DNA of 64,000 bases from Mycobacterium terramassiliense. Lineage in GTDB: Bacteria; Actinomycetota; Actinomycetes; Mycobacteriales; Mycobacteriaceae. The number at the start of each line of letters is the position of its first letter. The stretch's first letter is position 1. Both the position numbers and the translations under genes were made by a program. This document shows, one piece after another, positions 37,868 through 46,118 of the stretch. The stretch covers positions 829,818-893,817 of the forward strand of contig NZ_LT717700.1 of NCBI RefSeq assembly GCF_900157385.1, given 5' to 3'. The notes under the pieces were generated by a model, which was not told where the DNA came from, did no database searches, and saw only the letters and a list, made by a program, of their open reading frames with translations.

Positions 37868-38134
37868 CTACGGGCGTGCGTGATCGCGCAGCACCGCCAA
37901 CCGGTGGCGATATTCCGTCTCGTCGATCTCACCCCGGGCGAAGCGTGCGGCGAGCACCTGCTCCGGCGTGACGGACGGCGTTGCGGCCGGGGGAATTCGG
38001 TAACCGCGGCGATCCCCCGTCGTGTACACGACGAGCGCAACGATGCCGGCGATCAACAGCACCCAGAACAGCACCATGCCGATGCCCATCCCCCATCCCC
38101 ACCAACCCATGTTGTGGCCGTACCAGAACATCAT
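37868..38134 (-). CDS. Small membrane protein with C-terminal SHOCT domain
   Basis: This 88-residue protein begins with an aromatic, Met/Trp/Gly-rich stretch (MMFWYGHNMGWWGWGMG) that leads into one membrane segment (about 18-38). It ends with the short C-terminal SHOCT domain (TPEQVLAARFARGEIDETEYRHRLAVLRD), a helical motif used in oligomer formation or assembly of cell-envelope proteins. The Met/His-rich N-terminus is compatible with soft-metal contacts. The gene is divergent from the metallothionein-like gene and lies within the metal cluster, so a role in copper or other metal homeostasis is plausible but only inferred. A GGGAGG Shine-Dalgarno precedes the ATG. Confidence 0.8.
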   Translation of the reverse strand: MMFWYGHNMGWWGWGMGIGMVLFWVLLIAGIVALVVYTTGDRRGYRIPPAATPSVTPEQVLAARFARGEIDETEYRHRLAVLRDHARP

Positions 38135-38300
38135 CGCGTGTACCTCCCATAGGATCCGAACGCTATTCGTTGACTGCTAATTTCACGCGTTACCGGACGC
38201 GCAGTCAGGGGCCGATCGGCACGCGCGTCGGGGACCTTCGACCCTCGATCCCAGGTTCCCAATCGCCGGCGGACCCGCGGCATCCTCAACCGCCAGACGG

Positions 38301-38329
38301 TTGCCGTTAGTACCCTACGGGGGTATGGT
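38301..38329 (+). promoter_or_regulatory. Promoter with CsoR-like operator, metallothionein-like gene
   Basis: A -35 element TTGCCG (38301-38306) and -10 element TATGGT (38324-38329) are separated by 17 bases. The spacer holds TACCCTACGGGGGTA (38311-38325), with arms TACCC and GGGTA around a five-base centre. This has the layout of CsoR/RicR-type copper-sensor operators. Transcription would start about seven bases after the -10, at or within a base of the downstream ATG, giving a leaderless message. Repression without copper and release with copper would follow if a CsoR-family repressor binds. No such repressor gene was found in the window. Confidence 0.72.
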
Positions 38330-38336
38330 TCCATGC

Positions 38337-38453
38337 ATGAATGATACTCACATCCGCCATTGCAAGTCCACCAGCTGTGGCTGCGGCGACTCCGGATGCA
38401 TCCAAGCAGCCGGCTGCGCGTGCGGTCACCCCGATTGCACGTGCAACGACTGA
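38337..38453 (+). CDS. Small metallothionein-like cysteine-rich peptide
   Basis: This 38-residue peptide contains eight cysteines (Cys9, 14, 16, 21, 27, 29, 34, 36), with C-x-C pairs at 14/16, 27/29 and 34/36, plus His5, His8 and His31. It resembles the Cu(I)-binding metallothionein MymT in size and Cys density, though I do not see direct sequence identity to it. It would chelate soft metals in the cytosol. It is too short to appear in usual long-gene screens. Support comes from the well-spaced promoter with a CsoR-like operator that places the transcription start at or within a base of this ATG, and from its position in a metal-related cluster. Confidence 0.78.
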   Translation: MNDTHIRHCKSTSCGCGDSGCIQAAGCACGHPDCTCND

Positions 38454-38676
38454 TCGCCCTCTCGGCCGGGGCCTCGACACGAGCGTCGAGGCCTCGGCCG
38501 ATTTCATGGACTCACCGCGCCACTAAGCATTACTTCCAACAGAGGTGACGCCGCCCCGAAATGTTCAGCGTTTGAGGGCATTACGCGAAAGCCTGTACGG
38601 ATGATCAGTCGATCGAACCAAAAGGCGCCATGTGTCGTCCGCCGCACTGGCCACGGATACGCTTGGGACGTAAACG

Positions 38677-38907
38677 ATGCCGGCACACGAGATGTCGGCA
38701 ACTGGATCCGGAACGGAGTGGATCACCGCGGTGAACTGGATCGCGACCCTCGGATTCGGACTCGTGGCCCTGTGCTGGGCCTGCCTTTACGTCGCCGAGC
38801 GCCGAATCAACGCCGTGCCGCAAACCGGGCAGCTCGCGCGCCTGTTACCGCTCTATCAGATGTGCACCGCCGCCGGTACGGCCGTGATGTTCGGCGCGGT
38901 GCTGTAG
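38677..38907 (+). CDS. Small membrane protein, unknown function
   Basis: This 76-residue protein has two predicted membrane segments: about 13-37 (EWITAVNWIATLGFGLVALCW) and about 55-75 (LLPLYQMCTAAGTAVMFGAVL). Between them is a short polar loop with ERRINAVPQTGQ. It has no recognisable enzymatic motif. It lies on the same strand as, and partly overlaps, the following small secreted-protein frame. A short GGGA precedes the start. The region from 38454 to 38676 before it holds no gene I can support; it probably contains the promoter. It could belong to the metal cluster, but nothing in the sequence proves it. Confidence 0.6.
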   Translation: MPAHEMSATGSGTEWITAVNWIATLGFGLVALCWACLYVAERRINAVPQTGQLARLLPLYQMCTAAGTAVMFGAVL

Positions 38908-39134
38908 CGTGCGCCGCGGACCTGGCCGCGAAGTCAGCGCTCGGTGTCGCTATTGCTCTTGTCGCCGTTGGGTTGGCCGCGACCGCCGGCGCCGACCCCA
39001 ACGCATTCGGTGTCCTCAGCTGTTCCTGCCGGCCGCTCCCAGGCATCAGTCCTGGCGGCCACGACCCGATCGACGAGGGAATCCGGGAGGGCGTCGGTGA
39101 TGTGCTATCGCGCTCGCGTGGGCCGGACAAGTAA
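38862..39134 (+). CDS. Possible small secreted protein with SCSC motif
   Basis: The 90-residue frame has a hydrophobic segment KSALGVAIALVAVGLAATAGA, a plausible signal peptide cleaved before ADPNAFG. A short mature region follows, containing VLSCSCRPLPGISPGGHDPIDEGIREGVGDVL. Small mycobacterial exported proteins with the same N-terminal DPN and SCSC pattern exist. The start is uncertain: a GTG at 38862 is the nearest upstream standard start in frame and would overlap the preceding gene by 46 bases. The gene ends a few bases before the CDF operator. I treat it as probable rather than certain. Confidence 0.5.
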   Translation: MHRRRYGRDVRRGAVACAADLAAKSALGVAIALVAVGLAATAGADPNAFGVLSCSCRPLPGISPGGHDPIDEGIREGVGDVLSRSRGPDK

Positions 39135-39138
39135 CCTA

Positions 39139-39162
39139 TTATCTGCGTATGCACGCAGATAA
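39139..39162. promoter_or_regulatory. 24-base inverted repeat (metal-sensor-type operator) before the CDF gene
   Basis: TTATCTGCGT and its reverse complement ACGCAGATAA flank a four-base centre ATGC, a perfect 10-base-arm inverted repeat ending 15 bases before the cation efflux start. It overlaps a possible -10 element TATTAT (39137-39142), the expected place for a repressor that blocks polymerase. ArsR/SmtB-type metal sensors use such inverted repeats in front of CDF exporters. The regulator gene is not in the window. Confidence 0.65.
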
Positions 39163-39177
39163 GCCAGTAGCGTCGGG

Positions 39178-40182
39178 ATGAGTGCGGATAGCGGGCATGG
39201 TCACGTTCACGAACATCCACACGGGATTCGCGGCGTCCTGACGCACCTGCTGGTCCCGCACAGCCACGATGCCGCCGACAGCGTCGACACCGCTCTGGAA
39301 TCCAACGCCATCGGCATCCGGGCGGTCAAGGTCAGCCTCGTCGGGCTGGGCGCAACCGCGGCCGTACAGGTCGTGATCGCCGTCGTCTCGGGATCGATCG
39401 CCCTGGCCGCCGACACCATCCACAACTTCTCGGACGCCCTGACCGCGGTCCCGCTGTGGATCGCGTTCGCGGTGGGCAACCGCCCGGCGACCCGGCGCTA
39501 CACCTACGGCTACGGGCGCGCCGAAGACATCGCCGGCCTGTTCGTCATCGCCATGATCGCGCTGTCGGCGATCATCGCGAGCTACGAAGCCGTCGTGCGG
39601 CTGATCCACCCCGTCACCATCGAGCATGTCGGCTGGGTCGCCGGCGCCGGTGTGATCGGCTTTTTGGGCAACGAACTCGTCGCGGCCTACCGGATCCGCA
39701 TCGGCCGCCGCATCGGATCGGCCGCCCTGGTCGCCGATGGTCTGCACGCCCGCACCGACGGATTCACCTCACTGGCAGTGCTTTTCGGAGCCATCGGCGT
39801 CGCTTTCGGCTATCCGTTGGCCGACCCCATCGTCGGCCTGGTCATCACGGTGGCGATCATGGCGGTGCTGGGCCGCGCCGTGCGCGACATCTTCCGCCGG
39901 CTGATGGACGCGGTGGACCCCGGACTCGTCGACGTCGCCGAAGCGGCGCTGGCCGCCAGGCCCGGCGTCCGCAGCGTGCGCAGCGTGCGGATGCGCTGGA
40001 TCGGTCACCGCCTGCACGCCGACGCCGAACTCGACATCGATCCCGCCACCAGCCTCGAGGACGCCCACCGCATCGCTCACGACGCCGAACACCAACTCAC
40101 TCACGCGGTGCCGAGGCTCGACAGCGCGCTCGTCCACGCCTATCCGGCGCACAGCGGTGCGCCGCCGGGAGATCCCGCCTAG
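39178..40182 (+). CDS. Cation diffusion facilitator (CDF) metal exporter
   Basis: This 334-residue CDF protein exports divalent metals (Zn2+, Cd2+, Co2+, Ni2+, Fe2+ or Mn2+) by proton antiport. It has a His-rich N-terminus (HGHVHEHPH) and six membrane segments. The metal-site residues are in AADTIHNFSDAL (segment 2, H-x-x-x-D) and ADGLHARTDGFTS (segment 5, H-x-x-x-D). The H-x-x-x-D pattern in both favours Zn/Cd-type rather than Mn-type selectivity, which is an inference. The C-terminal cytosolic domain (about 235-330) holds WIGHRLHADAELDID. The operator upstream suggests metal-responsive repression. It is convergent with the Nramp-family gene with a four-base overlap of ends. Confidence 0.9.
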   Translation: MSADSGHGHVHEHPHGIRGVLTHLLVPHSHDAADSVDTALESNAIGIRAVKVSLVGLGATAAVQVVIAVVSGSIALAADTIHNFSDALTAVPLWIAFAVGNRPATRRYTYGYGRAEDIAGLFVIAMIALSAIIASYEAVVRLIHPVTIEHVGWVAGAGVIGFLGNELVAAYRIRIGRRIGSAALVADGLHARTDGFTSLAVLFGAIGVAFGYPLADPIVGLVITVAIMAVLGRAVRDIFRRLMDAVDPGLVDVAEAALAARPGVRSVRSVRMRWIGHRLHADAELDIDPATSLEDAHRIAHDAEHQLTHAVPRLDSALVHAYPAHSGAPPGDPA

Positions 40183-41471
40183 GTCCAGCCGAGTGCCTGC
40201 GGCACCATGTAGAGCCCGAAGCCCATCACCACGAGGCAGAGCGCCCGGGCGACGTATTTGCGAAGTCCGCACATGCGCCACTCCTCGGGCAGCGCGCGCG
40301 CTTCCAGGGCCAGCAGCAGGCCCAGCACGATGGGCAGCAGCAGCGCGTTCATCACCTCGACGTCGACGGCGAGGTTGACCAGGTCGACGCTCGCCAGCAC
40401 GAGCACGGCGCCGATCACGTGTGCTAGCCCGTAGGTGATGTAGAACTTGGCGGTGGCCCGGTTGGGCCGCTCGTTGAGGGTGTGCTTCCACCCGAAAACC
40501 TCCGAGAGTCCCCACGCCCCGGCCAGCGACGACACGATCGCGGCGACCAGCGCCGCGCCGAGCATGCCCAGCCCGAACAGGACGGTGCCGCCGACCCGGC
40601 CCAGGTACGGCGTCAGCGCGTTGGCGATGTCGCCGACGGTGTTCAGCGCGCCCTCGCCGCCGTGGGCTCCGATGGTCGAGGCCACGGTGACGACGACCGA
40701 GATCATGATCAGCTGGGTCAGCACGGCGCCGGCGGCGGTGTCGTGCCGGGCCTCGCGGATGGTGGCGACCGACAAATGCTTGTCGACGACGGCGCCCTGT
40801 TGGTAGAAGACCATCCAGGGCATGATGACCGCGCCGACGTTGGCCGCGACCAGCAACAGATACGACGAATTGCCCAGCGGCATCGACTTAAGGCCCTCCA
40901 CAAGGGCTTTCGGCTCGGGACGCGCCATCAACATGGCGACCAGGAAGGCCAGTTCGGCCGAACCGATGACCAGGCCGATCCGTTCCACGCGCCGGTAGCT
41001 GCCGGTCAGCGCCAGCGCCAGCAACGCGGCCGTCGCCACCGGAATGCTCACCCACCGCGAGACGCCGAACAGGTCGCCCACCCCGGCGACGCCGGCGAAC
41101 TCGGTGAGCAACGCACCGATCGCCGAGGCGAACAGTGTGAACGCCGAGATCCACGCCCAGAAGCGGCCGAACTGTTCCCGGATTAGCGCGCCGTGCCCCT
41201 TCTTGGTGACGATGCCCAGCCGCACCGTCATCTCCTGCACGACATACAGGATCGGCATCAAGATCAACTGCGGTAGCACCATCCGGTAGCCCCACTGCGC
41301 GCCGGACTGCGACGCGGTGATCAGCGAGCCCGCGTCGGTATCGGCCAACATCACCACCAGGCCGGGGCCCCACACGGTCAGCAGGCCCCACCGCAGCCAC
41401 CGACCGCGACGGGACGCCGATACGGACGACTCGTCCGACGCGTCCGCGACCGGTGCGGTTGTTTCGGTCAC
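40179..41471 (-). CDS. Nramp-family metal transporter, variant metal-site motifs
   Basis: This roughly 430-residue protein has the Nramp fold (about 11 membrane segments). The first membrane helix reads ADTDAGSLITASQSGA instead of the usual DPGN-type motif, and the sixth reads IMPWMVFYQQGAV instead of MPHN. These positions line the metal site in typical Mn/Fe transporters. The protein is therefore an Nramp relative that may carry other ions such as Mg2+, or use a changed coordination. The GTG start (TETTAPVADASDE) with GAAGGAG about ten bases upstream was preferred over upstream TTG starts. An iron/manganese-type box lies about 40 bases upstream. It is divergent from the cyclase gene. Confidence 0.85.
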   Translation of the reverse strand: MTETTAPVADASDESSVSASRRGRWLRWGLLTVWGPGLVVMLADTDAGSLITASQSGAQWGYRMVLPQLILMPILYVVQEMTVRLGIVTKKGHGALIREQFGRFWAWISAFTLFASAIGALLTEFAGVAGVGDLFGVSRWVSIPVATAALLALALTGSYRRVERIGLVIGSAELAFLVAMLMARPEPKALVEGLKSMPLGNSSYLLLVAANVGAVIMPWMVFYQQGAVVDKHLSVATIREARHDTAAGAVLTQLIMISVVVTVASTIGAHGGEGALNTVGDIANALTPYLGRVGGTVLFGLGMLGAALVAAIVSSLAGAWGLSEVFGWKHTLNERPNRATAKFYITYGLAHVIGAVLVLASVDLVNLAVDVEVMNALLLPIVLGLLLALEARALPEEWRMCGLRKYVARALCLVVMGFGLYMVPQALGWT

Positions 41472-41511
41472 GCTCGACAGGCTCCTTCGTGCGACAGCGG
41501 TGGACAACAAA

Positions 41512-41526
41512 CTAAGCCTCGCCTAA
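41512..41526 (-). promoter_or_regulatory. Possible IdeR/MntR-like box upstream of the Nramp-family gene
   Basis: On the minus strand the sequence reads TTAGGCGAGGCTTAG. Continuing four bases further, it shares 12 of 19 positions with the mycobacterial IdeR consensus that begins TTAGGTTAGGCT. The symmetry is imperfect, so it is only a candidate for IdeR- or MntR-type metal regulation. It sits about 40 bases before the preferred start of the Nramp-family gene. Confidence 0.35.
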
Positions 41527-41664
41527 CTAGCGGTCGTCACCGACCCCGGCTTTCCTCGCGGGAACTCACTTGTCCCGGAGTTCCGTACTTTTTTGTAGAC
41601 AACCTCCGACAACACGCCGACGGGATCAGCAAAGAGTTTTGCGGCGGGCGGCCCGGTCACTACT

Positions 41665-44600
41665 ATGATTCGACAACCCCAGCAAAGGGACACCGAGGAT
41701 GCAGATGAGCTCCACGTGACCGCACCGGTGCTCGACATCGACGGCCGCATGGTCGACCGACAGCCGGAACTCACTGAACTCCGCGCCGCGGTGGACACCG
41801 CGGGACGCACCGGCGGCGGGTGTGTCCTGCTCAGCGGGGTGCCGGGAGTTGGCAAGTCGACGCTCGTCCAGGCCTTCGGCGCCGAGGTGTCCGCGCGCGA
41901 CTGCGTGTTTGCCTTCGGACGGTGCCGCGACGGCGCGCCCGCGCCCTACTCGGCGGTGGGAGATGCGCTCGGCTCGCTCGTCCGCACCATGGAGGCCACC
42001 GGGCCGGCCGAACGTGACCAGTGGCGCGCCGACATCGTCGGCGGGATGTCTTCGATCGCCGGCATCCTCGGGGAGCTCGTGCCCGACCTGGCTCGACTGC
42101 TCGGCACGTCCTCGCAGGTGCAAGAACTCGATGCGGCGGATTCTCGCCGGCGCCTGCACCGCGCCGTCGTCCGGCTGCTGTCCGATACCGCGACCTATCG
42201 GCCCGTGGTGCTGGCGATCGACGACCTGCAATGGGCCGATCGCGACACGCTGCTGCTGATGTCGGAAATCTTGACGGTGTCGCTCCGCAACGTCTTGGTA
42301 CTGGGCGCTCATCGGGCGGGTGAATTCGACGCGGGCTCAGCGGGTTTCACCGCCGCGAGCCCGCGCAGCATCGAACTCAAACCGCTATCCCTGGACGATG
42401 TCGAGGAGCTCCTCGCCGCGGTAGCCGGTCAGGGTGTGGAGCTGGGCGACGTGGCCGCCGAATTCCAGCATCGGACCGGGGGCAATCCCCTCCAGGTTCG
42501 TCAGCTGCTGTACCGCGCGCAACGCGAAGGGGCGCTCACCCCGGTCGGCGCCGGCGGGCGTCCCAGTTGGGACCTGCGGGTCCTGGCGTCGATGGAGGTC
42601 ACCGCCACGGCCGCCGAGTTCCTCGGCCGCTATCTCGAGCAGCTGCGCCCGAGCGATCGCGCGGTGCTGCGCTCGCTGTCGTGCATGGGCGGCGAGTTCG
42701 ACCTCGACGACGCCACGGCGGCGGCCGCGCAGCCGCCCGACGTGGTGGCCCAGGCGCTCTGGGCCTGCCTTGAGCTTCGTCTGCTCGAGGCCATTGACAG
42801 CAGCGGCAGGCGGATCACGAACGCGATCAGTCGCGACGCCCGCTACCGCTTCAGCCACGACCGGGTGGTTGAGGTGGCCCGGGACGGCTTGTCCGAGGAC
42901 GCCAAACGCGAGGCACACCTGCGGATCGGACGGCGGCTAATCGACCAGGGGGACGAACGGTTATTTGACGCCGCGCGCCACGTCGGCATCGGCGGACGGG
43001 GGCTCGCCGACGACGCCGAGCGCGTCCGGTTCGTCGAGGTGCTGCGGCGCGCCGCGCGAAAGGCGAAGGCGCAGGCCTCTTTCCCGTTGGCGCTCGAGTA
43101 TTGCCGGAACGCTTTGGATCTGCTCGGCCCCCAGCGTTGGTCCACTCACGGTGCCATGACCCGCGAGCTTCAGCTCGACGCCGCGGAAGCCGCGCTGCTG
43201 GTCGGTGACGTGGCGGCGCTACATGCGCTGCTCGACGAGGCCGAGCAGGTGCCCCACGAGCCATCCGATCATGCCCGGCTCGCGTACCTCCGAGTCAAGG
43301 GGCGGGTCGCGGAAAACCGTCTGCAGGAGGCGCTCGAGATCGGGCTGCGGGCGCTCGACGAACTGGGTGAACCGCTGCCGGCGGACGCGGGCAAGCCTCG
43401 AATGGCAAAAGCGCTCGTCCGGATGCGGCTGACAATGCGCCGCTGGAACAACGAGCGGCTGCTTGCGCTGCCGCAGTGCGATGACCAGCGCGTCATCGCA
43501 CTGCACCGGATTCTTGCCGAGCTATGCAATATGGCGGTCCGAGTCCGGCCCAACCTCTTGCCCTTGCTCGTGCGAAAGCAGCTCGATCTCACGCTGGCCC
43601 ACGGCCACACACCGTCCTCGCCGCTGGTCATCGCCGGTTACGGGATCGTCCTGGTCCTGCTCGGTGACCATGAGGGCGGCCAGCGCTTCGGCGAGGTGGC
43701 CATGCTGCTTGCGGAGCGCCCGGAATTCCGCGAGGCCCGGCCACAGACGGTGTTCATGCACCTGGACTACATCCACCACTGGCGCCACCCGCTGCGCAAC
43801 GGCCTGGGCGAGCTTCGCGACGCCGTCGAGGAGGCACTCGACCAAGGCGACCAGGAAAACGCCGGGCTTCTGGTCGCGGTCCTGCTTTCCCAGTCATTCT
43901 GGGCCGGCCGTCCGCTCCCTGAGATCGACGCCCTCGCCAGCTCCCTGATCCCCCACATCCGTTCCCAGCCGGTTCCCGGCGCCCTTTGCCAGGCAATGCA
44001 GCAGCTTTGCCTTAATCTGATGGGCCGCAGCGCCGATCCCTTCCTCCTCGCCGGCGAGAGCGGCTACGACGAGCGAGAAGTCCTGCCGGCGGCCCGCAGC
44101 GAGGGCGACGAGGTAGCCCTGGGCGCGGCCGCGACCATGAAGCAAGGCCTGCACTTCTGGTGCGGCGACTATGCGGGCACGGTCGCCGCCACGCCGGAGG
44201 CAATCGAGCACATCGGCGGCATGGCCGGCACCGCGGTCTCACAACTCATCTACCTGATCGGCGCTCTTAGCATGATCCGACAGGCGCCGCGAGACCGCTC
44301 GACCGTCCGGTTCGTGCGCCAGACTCTCGCATCGCATCGCAAGTGGGCCGCCGACGCGCCGGAGAATTACGCGGCGTCGCACGCGCTGCTCCAGGGGGCA
44401 TGGGCGCGAGCGCGCGGGCAGCAGGCCAAAGCGGAACGCTACCTGCACGAGGCGATCGAACTCGCCGAGCAAAGCCAGCTGCCGATGATCACCGCGTACG
44501 CCCACGAGGAGGCCGCGGCCCTGTATGGCGACACCGGGCGGGCGCGGCTCCGGGAACACATGCTGCGGTCGGCGTACCAGCGCTGGCTGACTTTGGGTTT

Positions 44601-46026
44601 CGCGGTACGTACCGACTGGCTCGCGCGCGAGCACCCCTGGCTGCTGAGGCGCGATCTTACGAAAGGTTCGGCAGGGATCGACCCGGTCGGCGCCCACCAA
44701 CTTCTGCGCGCGCTGTCGGGGGCGCGGACCTCGGATGCCCTGGCCAACATCATTTTGGGCTCCGTCGCCGACACGACCGGTGCGGGCCGCGTCCTGTTCC
44801 TCACCGGCGACACGGAGAACCTGGCCGTCCGGGCCATCCACGATCACGGCGACATATCGATCGTGGACGGGCCATGGACCGAGGTGGCCTATGACAGGGA
44901 CATCGTGCGCCGCGCCATCGACGGCGGCTCCCCGGTCATCGCCGCCGCCGACCGTCGGGCAGCGACTCCGACGCTGCTAGTCGTTCCGATCACGTTGCAC
45001 GACACAGCAATCGGCGTGATTTACGCCGAGCGGGACGAGCCGGACGGCAACTTCGGCGCCGACCACGAGGATGCCGTCGCGTTCCTATGCGCCCAGGCGG
45101 CCGCGCCCCTGTGGAGCTTCCAGCTCGAGGAGCGACTGCGGGCCGCCGACGAATATCGACAGTCCCTCATGGACGTGCAATCGAGATTCGTGCCGAACGA
45201 ACTGCTGCGCATCCTCGACATCGACGACCTCCGCCGCGTCCGCAGCGGCTACCGCGTCGAACGCGAGATGACCGTGCTCATCAGCGATATCCGCGGCTAC
45301 ACCACCATGCTCGAGGACATGAACGTCACCGAGGCGAGCAACTTGGCGATGGGCTTTCTGCGAGCCGTCGAGCTCCCGATCGTCAGCTACAACGGCATGA
45401 TCCAAGACGTGCGCGGCGACGAGATCGTCGCCGTCTTCGACTCGGAGGCCGATGCGGTCCGGGCAGGGTTGGGAATGCTGCGCTCCTTGACCGAGCATAA
45501 CCGGGAGCGCAGGGCGCTCGGCTCCGAGGAGCTACGGGCGGGCATCGGCATCAACACCGGCGCGGTGGGAGTCGGGCTCGTCGGCGGCGTGAACCGCATG
45601 GTGCTCACCATTATTGGCGATGCGGTGAACCTGGCCGCCCGCGTCGAAAGCACCAACAAGCGCTACGGCTCCGCTTTGCTCATCTCCGATCGCACGTATA
45701 AGCGCCTCGCCCATTCGGAGCAGTTCGACGTCCGTCGCATGGAACGCGTGATGGTGGTCAACCGCCGGCGACCGGTGACGATTTATGAGGTCTACGACGA
45801 GGATTCGGCTGAACTTCGCGCCGCGAAGCGCGCGGCGCAGCCCGCGTACGACGAGGCCTTCGCGCTGTTCGACGCGGGCGATGTCGACGGAGCGCGGACC
45901 GCCTTCGAACGATGCCGCGACTTGCTGCCCGAGGACCCCGTTGCACCGTTGCATATAGCGCACTGCGACGCAATGGCGCGCGGTGAGATGTCCCCCGGCC
46001 AGGAAATAGCCCTGCTGAATAAGTAA
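41665..46026 (+). CDS. ATPase/TPR/GAF protein with C-terminal class III nucleotidyl cyclase
   Basis: This 1453-residue protein has an N-terminal AAA/STAND-type ATPase (Walker A SGVPGVGKSTLVQ near 57-69; Walker B VVLAIDDLQWAD near 180-191). A long helical/TPR-rich middle follows (about 430-1000), then a GAF-like domain (about 1012-1150) and a class III cyclase domain (about 1200-1375). The cyclase retains the first metal Asp in LISDIRGYTTM, the second in VRGDEIVAVFD, and IIGDAVNLAARVE with the transition-state Arg, so cyclic-nucleotide synthesis is likely. It is a one-polypeptide sensor of the type common in mycobacteria. Only 92 bases, with an AGGAGGG ribosome binding site at 46104-46110, separate it from the encapsulin-like gene. 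It is the most plausible regulator of that cluster, by inference. Confidence 0.86.
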   Translation: MIRQPQQRDTEDADELHVTAPVLDIDGRMVDRQPELTELRAAVDTAGRTGGGCVLLSGVPGVGKSTLVQAFGAEVSARDCVFAFGRCRDGAPAPYSAVGDALGSLVRTMEATGPAERDQWRADIVGGMSSIAGILGELVPDLARLLGTSSQVQELDAADSRRRLHRAVVRLLSDTATYRPVVLAIDDLQWADRDTLLLMSEILTVSLRNVLVLGAHRAGEFDAGSAGFTAASPRSIELKPLSLDDVEELLAAVAGQGVELGDVAAEFQHRTGGNPLQVRQLLYRAQREGALTPVGAGGRPSWDLRVLASMEVTATAAEFLGRYLEQLRPSDRAVLRSLSCMGGEFDLDDATAAAAQPPDVVAQALWACLELRLLEAIDSSGRRITNAISRDARYRFSHDRVVEVARDGLSEDAKREAHLRIGRRLIDQGDERLFDAARHVGIGGRGLADDAERVRFVEVLRRAARKAKAQASFPLALEYCRNALDLLGPQRWSTHGAMTRELQLDAAEAALLVGDVAALHALLDEAEQVPHEPSDHARLAYLRVKGRVAENRLQEALEIGLRALDELGEPLPADAGKPRMAKALVRMRLTMRRWNNERLLALPQCDDQRVIALHRILAELCNMAVRVRPNLLPLLVRKQLDLTLAHGHTPSSPLVIAGYGIVLVLLGDHEGGQRFGEVAMLLAERPEFREARPQTVFMHLDYIHHWRHPLRNGLGELRDAVEEALDQGDQENAGLLVAVLLSQSFWAGRPLPEIDALASSLIPHIRSQPVPGALCQAMQQLCLNLMGRSADPFLLAGESGYDEREVLPAARSEGDEVALGAAATMKQGLHFWCGDYAGTVAATPEAIEHIGGMAGTAVSQLIYLIGALSMIRQAPRDRSTVRFVRQTLASHRKWAADAPENYAASHALLQGAWARARGQQAKAERYLHEAIELAEQSQLPMITAYAHEEAAALYGDTGRARLREHMLRSAYQRWLTLGFAVRTDWLAREHPWLLRRDLTKGSAGIDPVGAHQLLRALSGARTSDALANIILGSVADTTGAGRVLFLTGDTENLAVRAIHDHGDISIVDGPWTEVAYDRDIVRRAIDGGSPVIAAADRRAATPTLLVVPITLHDTAIGVIYAERDEPDGNFGADHEDAVAFLCAQAAAPLWSFQLEERLRAADEYRQSLMDVQSRFVPNELLRILDIDDLRRVRSGYRVEREMTVLISDIRGYTTMLEDMNVTEASNLAMGFLRAVELPIVSYNGMIQDVRGDEIVAVFDSEADAVRAGLGMLRSLTEHNRERRALGSEELRAGIGINTGAVGVGLVGGVNRMVLTIIGDAVNLAARVESTNKRYGSALLISDRTYKRLAHSEQFDVRRMERVMVVNRRRPVTIYEVYDEDSAELRAAKRAAQPAYDEAFALFDAGDVDGARTAFERCRDLLPEDPVAPLHIAHCDAMARGEMSPGQEIALLNK

Positions 46027-46118
46027 CGCACTACTCGACTTTAAAAAACCGCATAAAAGTGCTGTTCGATTACCGGTGTTGTCTGCCATGATTTGCTCGA
46101 CACAGGAGGGTCACACCC

